Assembly (NCBI RefSeq): GCF_009882945.1
Contig: NZ_WTUY01000004.1
Location: 210,858-274,857 of the forward strand
Length of the DNA: 64,000 nucleotides
Direction: 5' to 3'
Source of the DNA: Alcanivorax sp. DP30
GTDB taxonomy: Bacteria; Pseudomonadota; Gammaproteobacteria; Pseudomonadales; Alcanivoracaceae
This document shows, one piece after another, positions 16,748-25,626 of the stretch; within the stretch, counting starts at the first letter, position 1; each line of letters opens with the position of its first letter. The notes beneath the pieces were generated by a model. That model saw only the letters and a program-made list of their open reading frames with translations. It did no database searches and had not been told where the DNA came from. The position numbers and the translations under genes were made by a program.

Positions 16748-18823
16748 TCAGTCTGCCGTAAAGTTCAGGGTGTAATGGCAAACACTTTCTTCGCTGTTGA
16801 GGTCCCACGTCCAGGTTTCGGTGACATCAATCGAGCCTGTGATCTTGGGGGATTCTCCTGGGTGATAGGTTGCATTCCACTCAAATTCCACTTCGGCCCA
16901 CTGGGTAACGCAGTCACCAACCCCATTGCACCCTTGGTAAATCACTTCCTTGGGGTCCGCGCCGCTGGTTGAAATAGAACGGTCAACCTTGTCGTAACTC
17001 CCTGCACTTTCACCATCGATAGTGAAATTTCCACTGTCTGCATAAAGGCGCCATGTTTCATCAAAACTTTCGGAATCACCGATCTGACCATCAATATGGC
17101 ACTGCATGATGGCCCGGTTAGTGGGGTCATTCTCCGGGTCATGGTAGTAGGTCAGCTCTTCACCTGGTGTATAGGCTGACAGTGTCTCGGTAATTGTCAG
17201 GTTCAGTGTGGTGGTGCTATTGGAAGGAGCCGGATCTATACCGTCCTCAATACCATCATTATCCGAGTCAGTATCAAAATCATTCGGATCCTGACCGTTC
17301 GGCAGGCCGTCTCCATCAATGTCCGGGTCGGCCACATCACCGACGCCATCATTATCAAAATCTTCCTGGCCTGGATTCGGGATAAGAGGGGCATTATCCA
17401 GATCATCGATCACGCCGTCCTCATCGGTATCCTGCTCGCAGGCATCCCCTGTGCCATTGCTGTTTTCGTCGGTCTGACTGGCATTGGGAGTCAGACGGCA
17501 GTTGTCCGAGGTGTCGGCAACGCCGTCCCCATCATCGTCACTGTCACACACATCACCCTGGCCATCGCTGTCGGTGTCCAACTGACTGGCATTGGGGATT
17601 GCCGGGCAATTATCTTCGGCATCCACAATTCCATCGTTATCGGCGTCCAGATCACAGGCATCGCCGATGCCATCGTTATCACCATCCGCCTGGTTGAAAT
17701 TCGGCGTTTCCGGGCAGTTGTCTTCATGATCCAGGATTTCATCGTTGTCCATGTCCCGGTCACAGGCATCACCTGTACCATCGGCATCCTCATCTTCCTG
17801 GTTCGGGTTGGCGATGGCAGGGCAGTTGTCTGCGCTGTCAAGGTGGCCATCCAGGTCGCTATCCGCTTCCAGATCTGGGTTTTCCACGGTTTCATCCAGA
17901 TCCTCGGGGGGATCCACCTCGACTCCGGTTTGTTCTGTTTCAGCTTCCAGCAGGGTTTCCAGATCACTGATCAGAGTATCGGTGCCCGGCACTTTAACCA
18001 CGCTCAGGTCCTGGCTCAGATCATCCACCACATTGGTACCGGAAAACCCGGAGATAGGAGCGCCATCAACTTCCCCATCTACAATTCCATCGCTGGCGTC
18101 TTCTGCCAGCATGGCGATAACCTCATCGGAGGACGCCGGCGTACTGGTTCTACCCCCAATCCCGGTAGCTACGGCAACCAGCGCTTCATTCGCCATGCGA
18201 TATTTCACGACGGAGGAGTAATCCGCCTCCTCCATGCCTTCCACGTAGAGAGGCGGTGTTTCAAACAGATTCAGGGCTGGATCGATACCAAACCCCAGCG
18301 TGGTAGCGACTTGCGCCTGCGCCGCAGCAAGCTCGTTATCGAAGTTTTCTGTGTTGAGCGCTTTATTGCTCAACAGCTCTACCACCATTGAGGTCATCGG
18401 CGTCGCATAAACCGGCTGATTACCACTCAATTGCGACCGGGTCACAATGGTTTTCAGCGTCTGCATAGCGGCATTACCATCATCGGAGGAAAGATCCGTG
18501 GTTTCGCCATCGACGGTAATCACTAACAGGAAAGGCGCCTCCACTGGCTTCAATGTCAGGCCTTCAATGGCTGCCTGCTGATTAGTGCGCGTTTCTCCAA
18601 CGTTGGCTCCCTGCAAATTTTCAGCCGCCACATCAATTCGATAGGCGGTAACGGGAGCATTGGCCAGCGGCCCTTTCACGGCGGCTCCGGACATTTTCAT
18701 CCCGGAGCTGTTGCCACCATTGTCGGCGGGCGCACTGCTGCTTCCGCCACCACCACAGGCGGACAACGCCGCCGCCACACCTATTGCCAACGCGCTTCGT
18801 ATAAACCGGCTCTTTGTCGTCAT
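16748..18823 (-). CDS. Lipoprotein with thrombospondin type 3 calcium-binding repeats
   Basis: A 691-residue exported lipoprotein. The lipobox is LSAC followed by a Gly/Ser linker. Residues ~40-320 are a globular domain (GAAVKGPLANAPVTAYRI is typical of surface lipoprotein N-domains). Residues ~325-530 carry consecutive TSP3 repeats, recognisable by DNCPAIANPNQ, DNCPETPNFNQ and DNCPAIPNASQ with DxDxDG loops, which bind calcium and form a rigid stalk. The C-terminal ~140 residues are a beta-rich domain with cysteines. The start at 18823 has an AGGGGAA box; a longer frame lacks one. A CATCCCC palindrome lies about 95 bases upstream. Confidence 0.85.
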   Translation of the reverse strand: MTTKSRFIRSALAIGVAAALSACGGGGSSSAPADNGGNSSGMKMSGAAVKGPLANAPVTAYRIDVAAENLQGANVGETRTNQQAAIEGLTLKPVEAPFLLVITVDGETTDLSSDDGNAAMQTLKTIVTRSQLSGNQPVYATPMTSMVVELLSNKALNTENFDNELAAAQAQVATTLGFGIDPALNLFETPPLYVEGMEEADYSSVVKYRMANEALVAVATGIGGRTSTPASSDEVIAMLAEDASDGIVDGEVDGAPISGFSGTNVVDDLSQDLSVVKVPGTDTLISDLETLLEAETEQTGVEVDPPEDLDETVENPDLEADSDLDGHLDSADNCPAIANPNQEDEDADGTGDACDRDMDNDEILDHEDNCPETPNFNQADGDNDGIGDACDLDADNDGIVDAEDNCPAIPNASQLDTDSDGQGDVCDSDDDGDGVADTSDNCRLTPNASQTDENSNGTGDACEQDTDEDGVIDDLDNAPLIPNPGQEDFDNDGVGDVADPDIDGDGLPNGQDPNDFDTDSDNDGIEDGIDPAPSNSTTTLNLTITETLSAYTPGEELTYYHDPENDPTNRAIMQCHIDGQIGDSESFDETWRLYADSGNFTIDGESAGSYDKVDRSISTSGADPKEVIYQGCNGVGDCVTQWAEVEFEWNATYHPGESPKITGSIDVTETWTWDLNSEESVCHYTLNFTAD

Positions 18824-18917
18824 TTCCCCTACCCTCATTCGAGTTTCACCAACGGCAGTGTCTGTCGCCCTGCCATTCATTCACTCAAAGAAAGGTAGCC
18901 ATGCTGGAAAAATTCCA

Positions 18918-18937
18918 CATCCCCAAAATTGGGGATG
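18918..18937. promoter_or_regulatory. CATCCCC-type near-palindrome, copy 2
   Basis: CATCCCCAAAATTGGGGATG, palindromic except at the centre, between the end of a LuxR gene and the start of the TSP3 lipoprotein gene, about 95 bases upstream of the latter. Its place fits an operator for that gene. Confidence 0.6.
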
Positions 18938-18997
18938 AGTAATCACTAACCGGACAAGCCATAAACGCAAAACCTTCCAAGGAAAGCAAAACGAAAG

Positions 18998-20170
18998 TTA
19001 GCCCGCGCTGAAAAGCAGAAAGGGCGCTCGGGGAAGGGAAACCTGGCGCCGCACCGGCAGCGCCCGCACCAGTCTGGTCAGCTGTGCCTGGCTGGATATG
19101 TCGGTTTTGAGGAAGATGCTCTTGATCTGGCTGCGTATGGTGTGAATGGAAACGCCACAGCATAGGGCAATGTCCGCCGGCTTTTCACCCTGGGCCACCA
19201 GAGACGCCACCCGGGCTTCGGCGTGGGTCAGATCCAGCAGTGATGCCAGCTTGTCCAGATCCATCTGCGTTTCCGCTTCCCCATCCACCAGATAGATAGC
19301 AGCATGGGCAGGGATCGGCATCAGCTTGCTGTCAGCATCCGGATGCAACGGGATGACCTGCATCAACAATGGCGTGCGACCAGGGCGCCACACTGGCACC
19401 ACGCCGCCGGTCACGGGAGCATGGCGGTTGCTGCTGTCAAAAGAGGCCGAGAGCAGCCTGTACAGTTTTTCCTGCCCGGCCTTCTCTACCAGGCGCAGTT
19501 TGCGGGCATGGATTCGGATGTTGGTTTCTTCCCGCACCATCTGCCAGGCCGACTCTGACCCATACACTACCTCGCCCCGCACATTGACCAGCAGCATGGC
19601 ACTGAAGCGACCCTGCTGCTCCAGGTATTCCTGCTGTTGCTTGCGCTGGTGCATGATGGCTTCCAGCCGCAACGCCCGGCGAATGTGCGGCGCAAGGGCA
19701 TTTAAGGCATTGGTTTCGGCACGGGTGAAATGGCCTTGCCCGCCGGTGCGCTGCATGAACATCTGGATGGTCTGGCCATCATGCTGCCAGACCGTACCGC
19801 TGGCCCCGTGGTGGATATCCAGATGGCGAGCCCAATCATTGAAGAATTCAGAACGGTAGAAAGTTTTCTGGTCGCAGATACCATCCAGAAAAGAGGAATA
19901 AAACTGTCCCGGTGGCAGTGTCGCCAATCCGGGCCGCCAGGGGCAGAGATTCACATAATGCTCAACAAACGCCTTGTGAGCAGAGGCATCGGTGTTGACC
20001 TGCACACCATTGAACACTTCGTCAGCGTCCTGATTCATCACCAGAATCCGCGCCGAGCGACTGCCGGACAGGCTCACCATCCGGTTCAGAAATTCCTGCC
20101 ACCCTGATGCTTCATAGGGGGCGTGGTACAGGGCATCCAGTAACGTATCCAGCCCCTTGCCAGCAAACAT
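18998..20170 (-). CDS. LuxR-family transcriptional regulator (long form)
   Basis: A 390-residue regulator. The last ~75 residues contain the LuxR/FixJ-type helix-turn-helix (LTHAEARVASLVAQGEKPAD, then GVSIHTIRSQIKSIFLKT). The N-terminal ~300 residues have no response-regulator or autoinducer motif that I recognise; a PAS- or GAF-like sensor is possible (AMLLVNVRGEVVYGSESAW looks PAS-like). It is paralogous to the gene just upstream on the same strand (70 bases apart) and to the remnant at 14.3 kb. An AGAGG box supports the start. Likely targets are neighbours with the CATCCCC palindrome; that is inference. Confidence 0.85.
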   Translation of the reverse strand: MFAGKGLDTLLDALYHAPYEASGWQEFLNRMVSLSGSRSARILVMNQDADEVFNGVQVNTDASAHKAFVEHYVNLCPWRPGLATLPPGQFYSSFLDGICDQKTFYRSEFFNDWARHLDIHHGASGTVWQHDGQTIQMFMQRTGGQGHFTRAETNALNALAPHIRRALRLEAIMHQRKQQQEYLEQQGRFSAMLLVNVRGEVVYGSESAWQMVREETNIRIHARKLRLVEKAGQEKLYRLLSASFDSSNRHAPVTGGVVPVWRPGRTPLLMQVIPLHPDADSKLMPIPAHAAIYLVDGEAETQMDLDKLASLLDLTHAEARVASLVAQGEKPADIALCCGVSIHTIRSQIKSIFLKTDISSQAQLTRLVRALPVRRQVSLPRAPFLLFSAG

Positions 20171-20241
20171 GATGTTAGCCTCTTGTTATCAACCCCTGGG
20201 TATCAATATTACCCACAACAACCACGTCCTGCGTTTATGTC

Positions 20242-21204
20242 TCACGCTGGCAGATTTAGCACCAGTGCGGTCAGCTGAGACTGGGAGTGTGCTCCCGTTT
20301 TTCGATAGATATTCTTCACATGATGCCGCACCGTATGCACGGACAGATCGATCTCACCGGCGATATCCCCCGGGCGTCGCCCTTGCGCAATCAGGCTGGC
20401 TATCCGTGATTCCGATTCTGTCAGTCCCAGCCACTGGCCGATTACCGCTTCCTGGGAATTTTCCTCACACTGGGCACCCACCATAAAGACCGCCACCAGA
20501 CCATGGGACAGGAACAACTTGTTATCGCGGGGCTGCACAGTACTGACCAGTAGCCGGCTGATGTTCTGCTCCCCGTCTTTGAGGCTGACCATGCCGGTAG
20601 TCCGGCTCTCGAAGCAGCCTTGAATCAAGGCCTCCAGTTCTGCCTGCTTGCTGCGCTGGGTCAACCGCAAACGACCAGCGTCCAGCTTCGCCGCCTCTGT
20701 ACGTGACAACAGGGATTCCGCCTCCGCGGAGAGGAACACCACATTGTGCTGGCCATCAAGCAGCAGCATGGCACCCTGCTTCTGCCGGTGGACCGCCGTC
20801 TGGCGATCGTTAAGCAGCCTGAACACCTCTTCCTGACGCATGGCCCGGGCAATATGGGGCATCAGGTCGCCAAGCAGGCGTTTTTCCGTGCTGGCAAAGT
20901 CACCGTGCTCCGCCTGCCGCTGCACAATCAGGTCCACCAGGGTCCCGTCTATCTCGTGCCGGGTACTCCAGGATATCAACGCAGGAGAGTCATCACCTGC
21001 ATCCCCACACCCTTGCACAGCCCCAGCGCGGCCCTGATAACCTGCCACAAGCTGACCGCGGCCCCCACTCACCACCAACAACTGCGCGGCTTCGGCGCCG
21101 CTAATCTCACTGAGCAGATCCAGACAATCCTGCCATCCATGCTTTTGGTGAGACGCAAAATAGATCGCATCCATCACCTCGGTCAGATCCATGTCCCCGA
21201 TCAC
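20242..21204 (-). CDS. LuxR-family transcriptional regulator (short form)
   Basis: A 320-residue paralogue of the downstream regulator. The C-terminal helix-turn-helix is clear (LTESESRIASLIAQGRRPGD and IDLSVHTVRHHVKNIYRKT). The N-terminal sensor part resembles the long form (LTEVMDAIYFASHQKHGWQD against LDTLLDALYHAPYEASGWQE) but is shorter, again with a PAS-like AMLLLDGQHNVVFLSAEAES block. The GTG at 21204 with AAGGAA upstream is used; an ATG four codons later is an alternative. A CATCCCC palindrome lies 56 bases upstream, consistent with autoregulation. Confidence 0.85.
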   Translation of the reverse strand: MIGDMDLTEVMDAIYFASHQKHGWQDCLDLLSEISGAEAAQLLVVSGGRGQLVAGYQGRAGAVQGCGDAGDDSPALISWSTRHEIDGTLVDLIVQRQAEHGDFASTEKRLLGDLMPHIARAMRQEEVFRLLNDRQTAVHRQKQGAMLLLDGQHNVVFLSAEAESLLSRTEAAKLDAGRLRLTQRSKQAELEALIQGCFESRTTGMVSLKDGEQNISRLLVSTVQPRDNKLFLSHGLVAVFMVGAQCEENSQEAVIGQWLGLTESESRIASLIAQGRRPGDIAGEIDLSVHTVRHHVKNIYRKTGAHSQSQLTALVLNLPA

Positions 21205-21259
21205 CCCAGGTTCCTTTTTATTCCCTCAGCATCACCCTAACCACTTCAAATTGCCTGCA

Positions 21260-21279
21260 CATCCCCAATTTGGGGGATG
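21260..21279. promoter_or_regulatory. CATCCCC-type near-palindrome, copy 3
   Basis: CATCCCCAATTTGGGGGATG lies 56 bases upstream of the short LuxR gene. It shares the CATCCCC arm and its complement with the sites at 9751 and 18918, with one extra G in the right arm. Confidence 0.6.
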
Positions 21280-21283
21280 CCCA

Positions 21284-21311
21284 TAGCAAAACGCCCGCAT
21301 AAAGCGGGCGT
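21284..21311 (-). terminator. Intrinsic terminator after hemH
   Basis: On the minus strand, an eight-base GC-rich stem (ACGCCCGC with GCGGGCGT) and a five-base loop followed by TTTTGCT, just past the hemH stop codon. Confidence 0.8.
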
Positions 21312-21330
21312 CCTGAAAGCGACATGGGAT

Positions 21331-22413
21331 TTACCTGAGAGCATCCGCCCGGGCTGAGCGCGCCTCGAGGGTGGCGACGTGATTATCCTCCGGCTCCCAG
21401 CCTTGCAGGTTATCTTCAATCAGCTGTGTCAGGGCATCCAGGTGCACCGGCTCTGCATTCAGGGCGGGGATATAAGCAAAGGACTCGCCGCCGGCTTCCT
21501 CGAAGTAACCGCGATTTTCCACATCGATTTCCTCGATGGTTTCCAGGCAGTCAGCAGAAAAGCCCGGGCAGAACACTTGCACGGATTTCACACCCTTTCC
21601 GGGCAACGCCTTCATGGTGGCGTCCATGTAGGGCTGCAGCCATTCCTCACGACCGAAACGGGACTGGAAGGTGGTCATCCACTGGTCCTCATGCAACCCC
21701 AATGCCTCTGCCAGCAGCCGCGAGGTCTTGTGACACTCGCAGAAGTACGGATCGCCATTGAGTAGATAGCGCTTGGGGACACCGTGGTAGCTGAAGACCA
21801 GCTTGTCGGCACTGCCGTGCTGTTCCCGGAAGACGCGGATGTGATCGGCCATGGCCTGGATGTACGGCGGGTAATCCGGGTAGTGACTGATAAAGCGCAG
21901 GTCCGGCAGCCAGCGCCGTTGCATGAAATCCTTGGCCAGCGCATCGAAAGTGGAGCCGTTGGTGGATCCGGAATATTGCGGGTAGAGCGGCAGCACCAGC
22001 AACTGGCGCACCCCTTCGTCTTCCATTTCCTGCAGCTGGCTTGGGATGGAGGGATTGCCGTAGCGCATGCCCAACTTGACCACCACATCTTCGCCGTACT
22101 GCTGTTTCAATCGTTCACGGATACCTGCCAGCTGGTTTTGGCTGTGCACCAGTAACGGTGACCCTTCCTCGGTCCATACCGTCTTGTAGGCATGGGCGGA
22201 ACGCGGCGGGCGGATCACCAGAATCACCAGATTGAGAATGAAGAACCAGAGTAAACGCGGCACCTCTACCACCCGGGGGTCCGACAGAAACTCGCGCAAG
22301 TAGCGACGCAGGGCGCCCGTCTCAGGGGCATCCGGGGTGCCAAGGTTGGTGATCAGCACGCCAATACGGCGAGGCTGACGATGGTCGAAATTGGGTTGTC
22401 CCTTGTAGGCCAT
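21331..22413 (-). CDS. hemH: Ferrochelatase
   Basis: HemH inserts Fe(II) into protoporphyrin IX, the last step of haem synthesis, at the inner face of the membrane. The 360-residue length fits proteobacterial ferrochelatases. Recognisable blocks are GVLITNLGTPDAPETGALRR, KLGMRYGNPSIPSQL, LPLYPQYSGSTNGSTFDAL, the catalytic-His region SYHGVPKRYLLNGDPYF, and the C-terminal FCPGFSADCLETIEEID with the conserved Glu residues. Haem demand is high in an alkane degrader rich in cytochromes, but no direct link is encoded here. Monocistronic with its own terminator. Confidence 0.97.
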   Translation of the reverse strand: MAYKGQPNFDHRQPRRIGVLITNLGTPDAPETGALRRYLREFLSDPRVVEVPRLLWFFILNLVILVIRPPRSAHAYKTVWTEEGSPLLVHSQNQLAGIRERLKQQYGEDVVVKLGMRYGNPSIPSQLQEMEDEGVRQLLVLPLYPQYSGSTNGSTFDALAKDFMQRRWLPDLRFISHYPDYPPYIQAMADHIRVFREQHGSADKLVFSYHGVPKRYLLNGDPYFCECHKTSRLLAEALGLHEDQWMTTFQSRFGREEWLQPYMDATMKALPGKGVKSVQVFCPGFSADCLETIEEIDVENRGYFEEAGGESFAYIPALNAEPVHLDALTQLIEDNLQGWEPEDNHVATLEARSARADALR

Positions 22414-22502
22414 CCGGTTCTCTCACTGAGGTAGATGCTTGAACGAGCCACTAGTGTAACGAGATAACGTCAAGACGCCATGATGCTGGTGTAATGACCG
22501 TG

Positions 22503-22671
22503 GTCTGACGCCGGAAGTCGAACGACTGACGCCAAACCCAAGACCCGCTCCAGATCTGGCCCAATATCGTTTTGCTTGTCGCGTCCGTCGTCCGACCTCA
22601 GACTTCCGACCGCACTCCCCGGGCTTTTGACTTTCCTCGCAGCTCGTAGCTCAAAGCTCGCAGCTGCTTTT
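22503..22671. repeat. Heptad arrays (GTCNGAC type, then GAGCTNN type)
   Basis: Between hemH and the thioesterase gene lie 7-nt-periodic tracts. A GTCTGAC/GTCGAAC-like tract at 22503-22533 is roughly complementary to one at 22581-22612 (built of TCCGACC and TCAGACT units). An AGCT-type tract at 22636-22671 (AGCTCGT, AGCTCAA, AGCTCGC) runs into the thioesterase stop codon. The tracts can fold into long stems and no gene is present. Confidence 0.65.
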
Positions 22672-23074
22672 ACTCCGGCAACGCGCCCAGATTCCGTTCC
22701 AGCTCTTCCCGGAACCGCGCCGGAATCGGCGCCGACGCCTGTTTGTCATGCTCGAAATAGACCTGCACGGCTTTTCCCCGCGCCACCAGTTTGCCCTTCT
22801 GCCAGGCCTGCTGGGCGACAATGAAAGAGCTGTTGCCAATGCGCTCGATACCGGTGCGCAGCAGGACGTCACTGCCGTAGTAGATCTGACCAACGAAATC
22901 CACCTCCACCCTGGCCAGGATCAACGGTAGTTCTGCAGGTTTGTCATGTCCGGCCGCAAACAGTTCGAACAGCGGTGTCCGGCCGGTCTCGAACCAACCG
23001 GTGACCACCGTGTTGTTCACATGGCCAAAGGCATCGGTCTCATAGAAGCGCGGAGTAACGGTCAGTTCGAACAT
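22670..23074 (-). CDS. Hotdog-fold acyl-CoA thioesterase (4HBT family)
   Basis: A 134-residue cytosolic thioesterase. The start of the domain (VTPRFYETDAFGHVNNTVV) carries the catalytic Asp/His-Asn motif of the YbgC/FadM-like 4-hydroxybenzoyl-CoA thioesterase family, with WFETGRTPLFELF on the long hotdog helix. Such enzymes hydrolyse acyl-CoAs, possibly relieving CoA traps during fatty-acid breakdown; the substrate is unknown. The ATG at 23074 is chosen because homologues begin just before the FYETD motif; an upstream ATG would add eleven unlikely residues. Confidence 0.88.
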   Translation of the reverse strand: MFELTVTPRFYETDAFGHVNNTVVTGWFETGRTPLFELFAAGHDKPAELPLILARVEVDFVGQIYYGSDVLLRTGIERIGNSSFIVAQQAWQKGKLVARGKAVQVYFEHDKQASAPIPARFREELERNLGALPE

Positions 23075-23267
23075 GGCATGATCCTGGTCAGGTAAACAGG
23101 AGGGCAATGATACTCCCGCGCCGCGGCAAGTCGAGTTGTCGCCGTCTATCTGGCCCCAACTGCCCGGCGGGACTGCGCTTTACGACATGAAACGGTACAA
23201 TGCCGCCACTTTTCACCTCGCTCGCGCCGATTCGCCGCCGAGCCGCTTCTTCGTACAGGACAGACCC

Positions 23268-24857
23268 TTGATCTCTACCGCCAACATCACCATGCAGTTC
23301 GGTGCCAAGCCGCTGTTTGAAAACGTCTCCGTCAAGTTCGGCAACGGCAACCGCTACGGCCTGATTGGCGCCAACGGCTGCGGCAAATCCACCTTCATGA
23401 AAATCCTCGGGGGCGAACTGCAACCCAGCAACGGGCAGGTGATGCTCGACCCCAATGACCGTATGGGCAAGCTGCGCCAGGATCAGTTCGCCTTCGAGGA
23501 ACACACGGTGCTGGATACCGTGATCATGGGCCATACCGAGCTGGCCCGCGTCAAGGCGGAGCGCGATCGCATCTACAGCCAGGCGGAGATGAGCGAAGAA
23601 GACGGCATGCGGGTGGCGGAACTGGAAATGGAATTCGCCGAAATGGACGGCTATACCGCCGAAGCCCGTGCCGGTGAATTGCTGTTGGGGCTGGGCATTC
23701 CCGAGGAACAGCACGCCGGGCCCATGACCGCCGTTGCCCCCGGCTGGAAATTGCGGGTGCTGCTGGCACAGGCCCTGTTCTCTGACCCGGATGTACTGCT
23801 GCTGGACGAACCGACCAACCACCTGGACATCCACACTATCCGCTGGCTGGAGGAGATCCTGGTGGCCCGCTCGAGCACCATGATCATCATCTCCCACGAC
23901 CGCCACTTCCTTAACAGCGTATGCACGCACATGGCGGATCTGGACTACGGTGAACTGCGTCTGTTCCCCGGCAACTACGACGAGTACATGACTGCCGCCA
24001 CGGCGGCCCGTGAGCGTCTGTACTCAGACAACGCCAAGAAGAAGAAAGAAATTGCCGAGCTGCAAAGCTTCGTCAGTCGCTTCTCGGCCAATGCCTCCAA
24101 GGCCAAGCAGGCCACCAGCCGCGCCAAGCAGATCGACAAGATTCAGCTGGAAGAGGTGAAACCCTCCAGCCGGGTGAGCCCGTACATCCGTTTTGACCAG
24201 ACCAAGAAACTGCATCGTCAGGCAGTCACTCTTGACGGCCTGACAAAAGGGTTTGACGACCTGACCCTGTTCAAGGATCTGAATCTGCAAATTGAAGCTG
24301 GCGAACGGGTGGCCATCATCGGTCCCAACGGCATTGGTAAAACTTCCTTGCTGCGGTGCCTGGCCGGTGATCTAGCGGCTGACAGCGGCACCGTCAAATG
24401 GGCGGAAGCCGCAGAGCTGGGCTACTTTGCCCAGGATCACAGCCACGACTTTGAAGAAGACATGATCCTGTTCGACTGGATGGCCCAGTGGACTGCTGAT
24501 GGCGAGCAGGCCGTGCGTGCCGCACTGGGTCGCATGCTGTTCTCCAACGACGAAGTGAAGAAATCCGTCAAGGTCATCTCCGGTGGTGAGCAGGGACGCA
24601 TGCTGTTCGGCAAGCTGACCCTGACCAAACCCAATGTGCTGCTGCTGGATGAGCCCACCAACCACCTGGACATGGAATCCATTGAAGCGCTCAATCTGGC
24701 GCTGGAAAACTATCCCGGCACCCTGATCTTCGTCAGTCATGATCGGGAGTTTGTCAGTTCCCTGGCCACCCGGATTCTGGAAATCACCCCGGACGGGGTT
24801 CGTGACTTCAGCGGTAACTACGACGATTATCTGCGCAGCATTGATATGGACAGCTGA
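23268..24857 (+). CDS. ybiT: ABC-F ATPase YbiT
   Basis: An ABC-F protein without membrane domains: two ATPase modules joined by a charged linker. Walker A motifs are GANGCGKST and GPNGIGKTS; both Walker B motifs are followed by the D-loop DEPTNHLD. Sequence is close to E. coli YbiT throughout (for example [20 protein letters not shown] in the linker). ABC-F proteins bind the ribosomal E site and help stalled elongation. A TTG start at 23268 with AGGA seven bases upstream gives 529 aa, essentially the E. coli length (530); the longer frame adds 44 residues without homology. Confidence 0.93.
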   Translation: MISTANITMQFGAKPLFENVSVKFGNGNRYGLIGANGCGKSTFMKILGGELQPSNGQVMLDPNDRMGKLRQDQFAFEEHTVLDTVIMGHTELARVKAERDRIYSQAEMSEEDGMRVAELEMEFAEMDGYTAEARAGELLLGLGIPEEQHAGPMTAVAPGWKLRVLLAQALFSDPDVLLLDEPTNHLDIHTIRWLEEILVARSSTMIIISHDRHFLNSVCTHMADLDYGELRLFPGNYDEYMTAATAARERLYSDNAKKKKEIAELQSFVSRFSANASKAKQATSRAKQIDKIQLEEVKPSSRVSPYIRFDQTKKLHRQAVTLDGLTKGFDDLTLFKDLNLQIEAGERVAIIGPNGIGKTSLLRCLAGDLAADSGTVKWAEAAELGYFAQDHSHDFEEDMILFDWMAQWTADGEQAVRAALGRMLFSNDEVKKSVKVISGGEQGRMLFGKLTLTKPNVLLLDEPTNHLDMESIEALNLALENYPGTLIFVSHDREFVSSLATRILEITPDGVRDFSGNYDDYLRSIDMDS

Positions 24858-24862
24858 CGTTA

Positions 24863-25019
24863 CTGTAGGAGTTCCCTTCCAGGGGACGAATCGTGCGCAG
24901 CACGACCATCGCCGACAGGCGATTAAAAGGCCAATTGTTATTCAGCACACAGGCTAGCGTTAAGCGCTTTCGAATTTGAACAAGCGCCGGGTTCGTCCCC
25001 TGGAAGGGAACTCCTACAG
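24863..25019. repeat. BIME-like element with perfect 28-bp terminal inverted repeats
   Basis: Arms at 24863-24890 and 24992-25019 are exact complements (outer end CTGTAGGAGTTC, inner end GGGGACGAA). Just inside the left arm is a small hairpin, CGTGCGCAGCACG, and then ATCGCC-GACA-GGCGAT. The element fills the gap between ybiT and the DUF1244 gene. It shares ends and internal hairpin with the element at 42641-42772 and resembles Pseudomonas REP/BIME DNA. Confidence 0.8.
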
Positions 25020-25055
25020 CGGCTTCGAATCTGGCTATGCGAAAAGGAGAATTCC

Positions 25056-25364
25056 ATGACCGACATCGACCAGAACACCAAAACCGAACTGGAAGCGGCC
25101 GCCTTTCGGCGCCTGTTGCAGCATCTGGATGAACACAAGGAAGTACAGAACATCGACCTGATGATTCTGGCGGACTTCTGTCGCAACTGCCTGTCAAAGT
25201 GGTTGTCCGCTGCCGCCAACGAGCGGGATGTGGAACTGGATTACGAGCAGGCCCGCGAGTGGGTGTACGGCATGCCGTACAGTGAATGGAAAGACAAGTT
25301 TCAGGCGCCGGCAACAGACGAACAGATGGCCGCGTTTGAGGCAAAGCAGAAGGCTAAATCGTGA
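25056..25364 (+). CDS. DUF1244 family protein
   Basis: A 102-residue acidic, helical, probably cytosolic protein. The block VQNIDLMILADFCRNCLSKW and the ending YGMPYSEWKDKF are the conserved core of the DUF1244 family, found in many proteobacteria; no biochemical role is established. An AAGGAG box nine bases upstream supports the start. It is flanked by the BIME-like element upstream and heptad tracts downstream and so appears transcriptionally isolated. Confidence 0.88.
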   Translation: MTDIDQNTKTELEAAAFRRLLQHLDEHKEVQNIDLMILADFCRNCLSKWLSAAANERDVELDYEQAREWVYGMPYSEWKDKFQAPATDEQMAAFEAKQKAKS

Positions 25365-25375
25365 TACAAAAATAA

Positions 25376-25559
25376 TGCTCGGACGTCGGACGTCTGATGC
25401 TAAAGGCTGAAAACCAAGTCACAAGCATCCCAGTGGAAACACAGCGCCCACAGCGGCCCTCGCCCGGTCACTGCAGCATTCCCGGATAGGCGGATTAGGG
25501 GGTACCTCGTACGGCAGGTTTGGGTTGCGCGTCGGACGTCAGACCTCTGACGTCCGACC
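25376..25559. repeat. Heptad arrays (GTCNGAC type), inverted pair
   Basis: GACGTCG-GACGTCT units at 25376-25400 pair with GTCAGAC-CTCTGAC-GTCCGAC units at 25529-25559. Each unit is itself near-palindromic (GTCNGAC). The 130 bases between them and the remaining gap to 25626 hold no recognisable gene. Confidence 0.65.
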
Positions 25560-25626
25560 AACCGGCTTCCCTGCCAATCCGCTACCGAGCAAGAAGCTCC
25601 CACTGCGTCGGAGTAGATTCAGCGTC

